Source: Fumia sp045615345
Lineage (GTDB): Bacteria; Bacillota; Clostridia; Oscillospirales; Ruminococcaceae
NCBI GenBank assembly: GCA_045615345.1
Contig: JAZLER010000020.1
Span: forward strand, 1 to 64,000
Direction of reading: 5' to 3'
DNA length: 64,000 bases
The position numbers were made by a program, and so were the translations under genes. Position 1 is the stretch's first letter. Each line of letters opens with the position of its first letter. Below the pieces are notes generated by a model, which worked only from the letters and a program-made list of their open reading frames with translations, was not told where the DNA came from and ran no database searches. Positions 34,558 to 40,843 of the stretch are shown piece by piece.

Positions 34558-34745
34558 TTCTGCCTTGTTCGAGTATGTTACAGCATTTTATAAATCCAAC
34601 ACTTATATTAAGGGAATTTTGTCTCCGGGCGTGGATTGCAGACCTCCCGATTTTTCGGACGAAGGGAGCGCGAAGCGTCAGGGCATGTACCCACCTGCTG
34701 AAAAGCGGGTTTATGTTGCTGTGCGACGGCAAGGTGGAGTATTAA
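34558..34745 (+). ncRNA. ssrS: 6S RNA (SsrS) candidate
   Basis: Non-coding stretch that folds as a long interrupted rod: GCCTTG / CAAGG at the ends, then ACAGCA / TGCTGT and ATAAATCC / GGGTTTAT (one G-U) as a long-range stem, with an internal CTCCC ... GGGAG segment and an unpaired central part. TGTTCG near the 5' side and ATGTACCCACCT ... GGGTTTATGTTGCTGTGCGACGG-type sequence (broken here into its parts) on the 3' side resemble Firmicutes 6S RNAs as I remember them. The position directly before tcdA (yrvM) matches the location of 6S-1 RNA in Bacillus. It ends at a strong terminator. 6S RNA sequesters SigA-RNA polymerase in stationary phase. Assignment rests on synteny and fold, not a model search. 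Confidence 0.68.
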
Positions 34746-34754
34746 AAATCAGGT

Positions 34755-34784
34755 CCCCTCGTTTTTTGCGAGGGGATTTTTTTC
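34755..34784 (+). terminator. Intrinsic terminator of the 6S RNA candidate
   Basis: Stem CCCCTCG / CGAGGGG with T-rich loop and a TTTTTTT tail, 12 bp before the tcdA start. Confidence 0.92.
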
Positions 34785-34796
34785 AGGAGAATTTGT

Positions 34797-35507
34797 ATGG
34801 AAAACTGGCTTTCGCGCGAAGAATTGCTTATAGGTAAAGATGCAGTTTTGAAATTAAACGGCAGTACCGTTATGGTTGTGGGTGTCGGCGGTGTCGGTGG
34901 CGCCTGTGCCGAAGCGCTTTGCAGGGCAGGGGTCGGAAGGATTATTTTAATTGACCACGATACTGTTTCTGTGAGTAACATAAATCGTCAGATTATAGCA
35001 CTCAGAAGCACTGTCGGTATGAGCAAAGTCAAAGCGTGTGCCGAAAGACTTCTGGATATAAACCCTGACTGCGATGTTATCACATTGCCGATTTTTTATA
35101 ACGAGGAAACCGCAAATGAGGTTTTTGACTTAAACCCTGATTATATCGTTGACTGTATCGACACTGTTTCAGCAAAACTTCATCTTGCTATGGCGTGCAA
35201 GGAGAAGAACATTCCGCTTTTAATGTGCCTTGGTACGGGCAACCGTCTTGACCCGACATCATTTAAGCTTGGCGATATTTCTGAAACTGCAAAAACGGGT
35301 ACAGGCTGCGGACTGGCACGGGTTATGCGCAAGGAATTAAAAGACCGCGGGATAACAAGCCAGATGGTTCTTTATTCCACTGAACCTGCAAAAAAATGTG
35401 TTATTTCCGATGACGGCAGAAACGCCCCCGGAAGCATTTCGTTCTGTCCCCCAGTTGCAGGCTATATATTAGCTTCAAAGGTTGTAAAAGATTTAATTGA
35501 GAAGTGA
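34797..35507 (+). CDS. tcdA: tRNA threonylcarbamoyladenosine dehydratase (TcdA/YrvM, ThiF superfamily)
   Basis: 236-aa E1-like ATP-dependent enzyme that cyclises t6A37 of tRNAs (family knowledge). ATG behind TCAGGAGA. N-terminal LSREELLIGKDAVLKLNGS, nucleotide loop VVGVGGVGGACAEAL (about 25-39), DHDTVSVSNINRQI with the ATP-contacting Asp/Arg, a central CIDTVSAK motif, and catalytic-type Cys in KTGTGCGLARVMRKELK. The stop codon lies inside the first arm of its terminator. Confidence 0.93.
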   Translation: MENWLSREELLIGKDAVLKLNGSTVMVVGVGGVGGACAEALCRAGVGRIILIDHDTVSVSNINRQIIALRSTVGMSKVKACAERLLDINPDCDVITLPIFYNEETANEVFDLNPDYIVDCIDTVSAKLHLAMACKEKNIPLLMCLGTGNRLDPTSFKLGDISETAKTGTGCGLARVMRKELKDRGITSQMVLYSTEPAKKCVISDDGRNAPGSISFCPPVAGYILASKVVKDLIEK

Positions 35508-35526
35508 TTTATCACTTCTCTTTTTT
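35499..35526 (+). terminator. Intrinsic terminator overlapping the tcdA stop codon
   Basis: GAGAAGTGAT / ATCACTTCTC stem with TT loop and TTTTTT tail; the TGA stop (35505-35507) is within the left arm. An almost identical hairpin ends the gene at 36.8 kb on the other strand. Confidence 0.9.
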
Positions 35527-35533
35527 GTCGTCC

Positions 35534-35617
35534 AAGGGTTCAAATCCCTCAATTCAAAACAAAAAAGAAAAGCACCACTTTCGTGATGCTTTCTTTTTTG
35601 GCTGGGGTGGAAGGATT
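35534..35617. repeat. 84-bp direct repeat, copy A (includes tRNA-Gln 3' fragment)
   Basis: Exact copy of 35719-35802, 185 bp apart. It contains a T-arm-like AAGGGTTCAAATCCCTC, a hairpin between GAAAAGCACCAC and GTGATGCTTTCTTTT, and the last ~18 nt (with CCA) of the minus-strand tRNA-Gln, after which homology stops. Confidence 0.9.
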
Positions 35618-35718
35618 GACATTTTGCTTCGCAAAACATTTCCCTTGCGCTAAAGCACAAGGGCCTCTCCGCTAAAAACCTCCCACCGGGAGGTTTTTTT
35701 CACGCTTCGAGCCTTCCT
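35618..35718. other. 101-bp spacer with three hairpins between the direct repeats
   Basis: Holds TTTTGC-TTC-GCAAAA, CCCTTG ... CAAGGG, and AACCTCCC-ACC-GGGAGGTT followed by TTTTT (35677-35700, a plus-strand terminator). No ORF. Confidence 0.6.
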
Positions 35719-35802
35719 AAGGGTTCAAATCCCTCAATTCAAAACAAAAAAGAAAAGCACCACTTTCGTGATGCTTTCTTTTTTGGCTGGGGTGGAAGGA
35801 TT
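35719..35802. repeat. 84-bp direct repeat, copy B (joins intact tRNA-Gln)
   Basis: Identical to 35534-35617; here the repeat continues into the complete tRNA-Gln gene, so this is the original junction and copy A the duplicate. The hairpin in the repeat serves as the tRNA operon terminator on the minus strand. Confidence 0.9.
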
Positions 35803-35859
35803 TGAACCCTCGGAATGTCAGAGCCAGAATCTGATGCCTTACCACTTGGCGACACCCCA
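35784..35859 (-). tRNA. tRNA-Gln (anticodon CTG)
   Basis: 76 nt with encoded CCA. Acceptor TGGGGTG / CACCCCA with discriminator G, D-arm GCCAAGTGGTAAGGC, anticodon stem TCAGA / TCTGA with loop TTCTGGC (anticodon CTG), T-arm GAGGG-TTCAAAT-CCTTC. Reads CAG codons. Transcribed after tRNA-Pro from the same promoter. Confidence 0.95.
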
Positions 35860-35890
35860 TTAAAAAAAGGTGAGTATCTCTACTCACCCT

Positions 35891-35967
35891 TGGTCTGAGT
35901 GACAAGATTTGAACTTGCGGCCTCTACCACCCCAAGGTAGCGCGCTACCAATCTGCGCCACACCCAG
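35891..35967 (-). tRNA. tRNA-Pro (anticodon GGG)
   Basis: 77 nt with encoded CCA. Acceptor CTGGGTG / CACTCAG (one G-U), discriminator A, anticodon stem CTACC / GGTAG with loop TTGGGGT (anticodon GGG), T-arm GCAAG-TTCAAAT-CTTGT. Reads CCC/CCU. Confidence 0.95.
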
Positions 35968-35979
35968 ACAACGTATTGT

Positions 35980-36008
35980 ATTATACCACACCATTTCAAA
36001 AAATGCAA
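35980..36008 (-). promoter_or_regulatory. Promoter of the tRNA-Pro/tRNA-Gln unit
   Basis: Minus-strand TTGCAT (36008-36003), 17-bp spacer, TATAAT (35985-35980), 12 bp before the tRNA-Pro 5' end. Confidence 0.85.
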
Positions 36009-36037
36009 GCTTTTTTTTGCTTTTTATTAAAATTTTT

Positions 36038-36406
36038 TCAATTTTTTTCTTTTCCGCCAAAAAACAGCTCTCTGACACCTATAAACAGTAAAAATACAGC
36101 AAAAATTTTCCTCAAAATTTCGTTTCCGAAATAGTTTGCCAGAGTAACTCCGAGCAAAACTCCCAGAACCCCCGTTATGACTGACGGCAATATAACCTCT
36201 TTTTTGATAAGGCTATTCCTAAAATGACAGTAAAGCGATATTGCTGCTATCGGCAAAAAGAAGATAAGATTTATAAACTGTGCATCCATCTGTGGCATAT
36301 CGGCAAAGGCAGTAAGATAAATAAGCAGTACAAAGCCACCACCAAGGCCCATAGATGCCGTAACGCCCGAAAGGAGTGAAACTATACCCGTTATAATCAA
36401 GCTCAT
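36038..36406 (-). CDS. TauE/SafE (TSUP) family permease, half-size
   Basis: 122-aa hydrophobic protein with three to four membrane segments and the TSUP start ITGIVSLLSGVTASMGLGGGFVLLIYL. Normal TSUP permeases are ~250 aa with two such repeats; this is one repeat, and the adjacent upstream gene is the other. They are 3 bp apart in the same direction and may assemble into one anion (sulfonate/sulfite-type) carrier. Substrate unknown. Confidence 0.8.
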   Translation of the reverse strand: MSLIITGIVSLLSGVTASMGLGGGFVLLIYLTAFADMPQMDAQFINLIFFLPIAAISLYCHFRNSLIKKEVILPSVITGVLGVLLGVTLANYFGNEILRKIFAVFLLFIGVRELFFGGKEKN

Positions 36407-36409
36407 AAA

Positions 36410-36760
36410 TCACCTCAGCAAAAGCCTTACAGCCGAAAATATAATTATTCCCCCGAAAATTCTTTTCAGTAAATTATTCGGTATTTTTTTCAGAAGAAAC
36501 GAGCCAAGCAAAGCGCCCACTATCCCCAAAGGAATATATTTTAAAGCATCTGAAAAGCTTACTTCCACTTTATTTTTCAGTATCAGGGTGGTAACAAAAC
36601 TTAAAGGGAATATAATTGCAATTGATGTTGCATGACATTTTTTGTTTTCAATTCCTGCCTTTCGGAGCATAGGCACCACAACCGTTCCGCCACCCGAACC
36701 GAAAAGTCCGTTTAAAATCCCGGCGAAAGCACCGAGCAAATAAAAATACATTTTTTTCAT
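36410..36760 (-). CDS. TauE/SafE (TSUP) family permease, half-size
   Basis: 116-aa partner of the preceding entry, transcribed first. Starts MKKMYFYLLGAFAGILNGLF with the GSGGGTVVVPML motif, then FPLSFVTTLILKNKVEVSF and a C-terminal helix ending SAVRLLLR. Same layout as the second half, so the pair looks like a split permease rather than a frameshifted single gene: each has its own start and the frames differ with a stop between. Confidence 0.8.
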   Translation of the reverse strand: MKKMYFYLLGAFAGILNGLFGSGGGTVVVPMLRKAGIENKKCHATSIAIIFPLSFVTTLILKNKVEVSFSDALKYIPLGIVGALLGSFLLKKIPNNLLKRIFGGIIIFSAVRLLLR

Positions 36761-36797
36761 ATTTTTATTTTAACGCGAAAACTGTGATATATACAAA

Positions 36798-36825
36798 AAA
36801 GAGAAGTGAAAAATCACTTCTCTTA
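36798..36825 (-). terminator. Terminator after the TIM-barrel isomerase-like gene
   Basis: Starting at the stop codon, GAGAAGTGA / TCACTTCTC with a TTTT loop and TTTTTT tail on the minus strand; same stem as the tcdA terminator. Confidence 0.9.
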
Positions 36826-37602
36826 AATTTTATTCATAGCCTCTACGAAAACATCACGGCTTTCGGGGTATTGCGTTCTCGTTTCAAATACCACAAATTT
36901 GTCATAGTCATATTCTTTTAAAACCTCGCAGACAGATTTTAAGTCGACCATTCCGTTTTCTGTTGTTAAGGGGAAATGCATTTTGCCGTCCTTACCCTGA
37001 CTTAAGTGCACATTGTGAACAGGAAGCTTTAACTTTGACAAATCGGGCTTTAAAATGCCATGTGATGAAAAATGGGCAAAGTCTAAGGTCACTCCAAAAT
37101 AGGGATTATCCTTTCCAAAATCCGCAAAACGGTTTAAGTCATCAATTGTGTAAACGAGTTCAAACGGGCGAAGCTCCATATTTTCAAGACCGACATACAC
37201 TTTTTTCTCTTTCGCATACAAGGATAATTCCCTGACTACATTGAGCAAAAGCTCCCATTTTTCTTCGGGTACTTCATCTTCAGCAGAGAGCCTGCCGGGG
37301 TGAAAAGTCACAGAACTTAAACTGTGCTTTGCGGCGAAGTCGATAGAGGCTTTTGCCTGACTTATAGATTTTTCACGGTTTAGGGTATCAGTGTCGGTTA
37401 TGTTATTTCTGCCGTAAGGGGAATGAATACTGAGTGAAAATCCTTTTGATTTTGCATAATTGATAAGCTCATCTTTTTCCTCATCGCTTTCGGGTAACAT
37501 TGTGTATGCAATTTCCATAGTTAAAAATCCATTATCATATGCAAAATCTATCCATTCTTTCCCCGTCATATCTTTGGGGTTGTAGGTGATAGTAGGTTTC
37601 AC
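36823..37602 (-). CDS. Sugar phosphate isomerase/epimerase-like (xylose isomerase-like TIM barrel)
   Basis: 259-aa AP-endonuclease-2/IolE-type TIM barrel. Recognisable metal-ligand strands: SIHSPYG, VTFHPGRL (His), VGLENMELRP (Glu), GVTLDFAHFSS (Asp, His), VHNVHLSQ (His) and FVVFETRT (Glu). Could be a sugar isomerase/epimerase or an endonuclease IV relative; the Glu/Asp/His set is common to both. It diverges from the GH78-like gene, so a sugar role is more likely (inference). Confidence 0.8.
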   Translation of the reverse strand: MKPTITYNPKDMTGKEWIDFAYDNGFLTMEIAYTMLPESDEEKDELINYAKSKGFSLSIHSPYGRNNITDTDTLNREKSISQAKASIDFAAKHSLSSVTFHPGRLSAEDEVPEEKWELLLNVVRELSLYAKEKKVYVGLENMELRPFELVYTIDDLNRFADFGKDNPYFGVTLDFAHFSSHGILKPDLSKLKLPVHNVHLSQGKDGKMHFPLTTENGMVDLKSVCEVLKEYDYDKFVVFETRTQYPESRDVFVEAMNKI

Positions 37603-37668
37603 TTAAATCACTCCTGAATTGTATTAAAACCATCATACCACATTTTACCGCAGATGTAAATTACTATA

Positions 37669-37696
37669 TTGCTTTTTCACCTATTTGTGATATAAT
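37669..37696 (+). promoter_or_regulatory. Promoter of the GH78-like gene
   Basis: TTGCTT (37669-37674), 16-bp spacer, TATAAT (37691-37696). Confidence 0.6.
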
Positions 37697-37725
37697 AAAT
37701 AAAAAACAGAAGAAGAGGTTTTAGT

Positions 37726-40017
37726 ATGAAAAGTTATTACGATAATTACTCCCCCCGTGCTATCGTGGGTGAAAAGACAGACTGGAAAGGATATTTTATT
37801 ACTTCACACAGGTTTTATCATCTGCCTGCGTGCCGTCAGTATGGACACGATAGCTACTCTGAGTTTTGTTCCGAAACAAAGAATATCCATACTTTCTATC
37901 GCAAGGAAATATCTGTAGATAAAAAAGTACGCAGGGCAAAGCTTTTTATCACTGCTGACGACCTCTATAAGCTTTACATAAACGGCGATATAGTAGGCGA
38001 AGGTCCTGCGCAGTCCTATCCCCATGCATATAACTATAACTGCTACGATATAACTGACCTTTTAAAGAATGGCGAAAACACCATTGCAGTTCACGTTTAT
38101 TATCAGGGGCTTTTCAATATTTATATGGTAAGTGCCGACAACCTTTCGGGTATGATAGCTGAGCTTGAGATAGAGTATCAAGACGGCGAAAAAGAGCTTA
38201 TCGTAACTGACAGAAGCTGGAAATATACAGAGTGTGATGCTTATATGGGCTCAAAAATACTTGGACATCAGACTCTCTTTTCCGAAGATATAGATATGTC
38301 AAAACTCAAAAAGGGCTGGAAAGAAAACGGATATAATACTGAGGATTGGAGCGATGCTCTTGTTACGGCAAAACCTTTCCTGCCTGAATATAACCTTGTT
38401 CCGCAGATTACACCTCCCGTAAGTTATAAAAAGGTTTACCCCAAAGAGATCAAAGAAATCGAAAACGGATACTTTTTCGATTTCGGTAAAGAAATTACTG
38501 GAATTCTCGAAACACAGTTCAAGGGTAAAAAAGGTGAAACAGTTGAAATTCGTTTCGGTGAAGAACTTACAGGTAACGGCAGGGCGCGTTTTGAATTAAG
38601 AGCAAACTGCGTTTATTCCGATACAATGACCTTGTCGGGAGAAGATGATTTACTCGAGTATTTTGATTACAGGGGTTTCAGATATGCTGAGATAATTGGA
38701 AAAGGCTTTGACCCGTCTGAGGTTTATGCCATTGTAAGACATTATCCGTTTTGTGAGGATCTGGCATATTTTAAATCCTCTTCAAAGGATCTTAATGACA
38801 TCTGGAGAATATGCGTTGAAAGTGTCAAAATCGGAACTCAGGATACATATTACGATTGCCCTACCCGTGAAAAAGGTGGCTTTATAGGTGATGCCCTGAT
38901 TACGGGGTTGTCGCACCTTATCCTCACAGGCGATACGAGAATATACAAAAAATACATTATGGATATGGCGTATTCTTCAAGGTACTGTCCTGCCATTATG
39001 TGCCATGTCCCCAGTTATGATATCAATATTTTAGCTGACTATTCTGCACTCGTACCCCTTTTCCTCAAAGAGTATTATGACTATACGGGTGATATGGAGT
39101 TTCTGCGTGAAACTCTCCCGACAGTTGACGGCGTGTGGGAATTTTATTCCAAGTTTTTAAACGATGACGGTCTGCTTGAAAAAATAGGTCATATGGAAAA
39201 AGTGCCTCCCGAAATGTCCCCTTTGCTTGTAGACTGGCCACAGAATTTCCGTGACGGATACGATATCGAAAAGGCAAAGGTAGGTGTTTGCACACCGGTA
39301 AACCTTTTCTTTTACGGAATGCTCAAAGAAGTGTCAGAGCTTTATAACATAGTGGGTGACAGTAAAAAGGCAGAAGAGTACAAAGAATTGTATCTCAAAA
39401 TGGAAAAGGGTATACAGGATAAACTTTATGATAATAAAATAAAACTCTATAAAGACACCGAGGACTCTGACCACTCTGCTATGCATACCAATGTGCTTCA
39501 GCTTTTCTTTGGCCTTGAAGCCCCTGACGGCTATGAAACAATAAAAGACCTCATTATGAAAAGAGGTCTTAATTGTGGCGTTTATTTTGCATATTATGTT
39601 ATCGAGGGGCTTTACAGGGCAGGATACCATAAGGAAGCCTATAAACTGATTACAAATGACAGTATATACTCCTGGAAAAATATGTTGCGTGAAGGTGCTA
39701 CAACCTGTATGGAGGTCTGGGGTGCTGAACAGAAATGGAATACAAGCTGGTGCCATCCGTGGGCAAGCTCTCCAATATACTTTATCACATCCCGTATTAT
39801 GGGGGTGAAGCTTTACGGACTTCGTGATAATAAGCTTTTTATCAAGCCAACTATCGAAGATGATATTGATTTTATGGAGCTTAAAATTCCCGTACCTCAG
39901 GGCAGTGTGAAGGTGCGTTTTGAGCGTGACGGTGAGAGAAAAATCTATACGGCAGAAGTTCCTGAAACACTCGAAGTTATTTTTGAGGGAGAAGGTTTTG
40001 AATTTACAAGGAAATAA
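37726..40017 (+). CDS. Alpha-L-rhamnosidase-like glycoside hydrolase (GH78 type)
   Basis: 763 aa, no signal peptide, so probably acts on imported oligosaccharides. N-terminal beta-sandwich domain (about 40-230, TADDLYKLYINGDIVGEGP), concanavalin-like domain (about 240-345, EITGILETQFKGKKGETVEIRFGEEL) and an (alpha/alpha)6 barrel with the GH78 motif DCPTREKGGFIGD at 377-389 (acidic catalytic residues), then GATTCMEVWG ... NTSWCHPWASSPIYFI and a C-terminal beta domain. It is followed 5 bp later by the fliB-like gene. Rhamnosidase activity is inferred from family only; the usual DCPQRDERxGW motif is modified. Confidence 0.85.
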   Translation: MKSYYDNYSPRAIVGEKTDWKGYFITSHRFYHLPACRQYGHDSYSEFCSETKNIHTFYRKEISVDKKVRRAKLFITADDLYKLYINGDIVGEGPAQSYPHAYNYNCYDITDLLKNGENTIAVHVYYQGLFNIYMVSADNLSGMIAELEIEYQDGEKELIVTDRSWKYTECDAYMGSKILGHQTLFSEDIDMSKLKKGWKENGYNTEDWSDALVTAKPFLPEYNLVPQITPPVSYKKVYPKEIKEIENGYFFDFGKEITGILETQFKGKKGETVEIRFGEELTGNGRARFELRANCVYSDTMTLSGEDDLLEYFDYRGFRYAEIIGKGFDPSEVYAIVRHYPFCEDLAYFKSSSKDLNDIWRICVESVKIGTQDTYYDCPTREKGGFIGDALITGLSHLILTGDTRIYKKYIMDMAYSSRYCPAIMCHVPSYDINILADYSALVPLFLKEYYDYTGDMEFLRETLPTVDGVWEFYSKFLNDDGLLEKIGHMEKVPPEMSPLLVDWPQNFRDGYDIEKAKVGVCTPVNLFFYGMLKEVSELYNIVGDSKKAEEYKELYLKMEKGIQDKLYDNKIKLYKDTEDSDHSAMHTNVLQLFFGLEAPDGYETIKDLIMKRGLNCGVYFAYYVIEGLYRAGYHKEAYKLITNDSIYSWKNMLREGATTCMEVWGAEQKWNTSWCHPWASSPIYFITSRIMGVKLYGLRDNKLFIKPTIEDDIDFMELKIPVPQGSVKVRFERDGERKIYTAEVPETLEVIFEGEGFEFTRK

Positions 40018-40022
40018 TTTTT

Positions 40023-40841
40023 ATGGAAAAGTTTGTACCTGATTATTATCAAAAATTCAGATGTATTGCAGATAAATGTAAGCACAGTTGTTGTATCGGC
40101 TGGGAGATTGACATCGACAGTGATACAATGGACTTTTATGACACTTTGGGTAACGATTTTCTTGAAAAAATCGAAGGAAATCCCCCTCATTTTATTTTAA
40201 AAGGGGAGAGATGCCCGTTTTTGAATGATAAAAATCTTTGCGAAATTATAAGTAATTATGGTGAGGAAGCCCTTTGCGACATCTGTTATATGCACCCGAG
40301 ATTTTGCAACGAGTACGATGATTTTCTCGAAATGGGCTTGGGTCTTGCCTGCGAGGAAGCGGCAAGTATTATCCTTTCGGAGGAAGAAAAATTCACCATC
40401 AAAACTCCTCTTTTAAATGACTTTTTTATCAAGCGACAAGAGATTTTTGACACCTTGCAAAACAGAGAAAAAAACATTATCGAAAGGCTTTTGTCGCTTT
40501 CACCCGAGGTTTTTAAAATACCGCTTTATGAAACCTTTTTCCCCCTCGAAAGACTGGATGACACCTGGACAGAACTTCTTGAAAGTATAAAAGATTACAA
40601 GTTTAATCCCGATATTTTTGAAAAATATCCTATTCCTTTCGAACAGCTTTCTTGTTATTTTGTTTTCAGGCATATGAGAGAAGATAACTTTGAAAACGCT
40701 TTGAAATTCACTGTTTTAAGTGTTTTGTTAATCGGTGCTCTCTGTGAGAAAACAAACGAAGAGCTCCCCGAAATTGCAAGGGCATTTTCCTCCGAAATCG
40801 AGTATTCTGAGAGTAACTTAAAAACATTCATGGAGGAATAG
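40023..40841 (+). CDS. FliB-like (flagellin lysine-N-methylase-type) Cys-rich protein
   Basis: 272 aa. N-terminal Cys cluster CIADKCKHSCCIGWEIDID with further Cys in ERCPFL, NLCEI, ALCDICYMHPRFC, the signature of the FliB/YkgJ Fe-S-type family. Shorter than typical FliB (~350-400 aa). No flagellar genes are nearby, and the gene sits between two glycosidases with 5-bp and 2-bp spacing, so the function here is uncertain. Fragments of a second copy of its 3' end lie at 43.15 kb. Confidence 0.7.
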   Translation: MEKFVPDYYQKFRCIADKCKHSCCIGWEIDIDSDTMDFYDTLGNDFLEKIEGNPPHFILKGERCPFLNDKNLCEIISNYGEEALCDICYMHPRFCNEYDDFLEMGLGLACEEAASIILSEEEKFTIKTPLLNDFFIKRQEIFDTLQNREKNIIERLLSLSPEVFKIPLYETFFPLERLDDTWTELLESIKDYKFNPDIFEKYPIPFEQLSCYFVFRHMREDNFENALKFTVLSVLLIGALCEKTNEELPEIARAFSSEIEYSESNLKTFMEE

Positions 40842-40843
40842 AG

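Noticed and set aside
34565..34837. 90-aa plus-strand frame over the 6S RNA candidate
   Set aside because: Crosses the RNA rod and its terminator and continues into tcdA in another frame; no ribosome site.
35520..35560. A plus-strand tRNA suggested by AAGGGTTCAAATCCCTC
   Set aside because: Only a T-arm-like piece exists, with no acceptor, D or anticodon arms; treated as part of the direct repeat.
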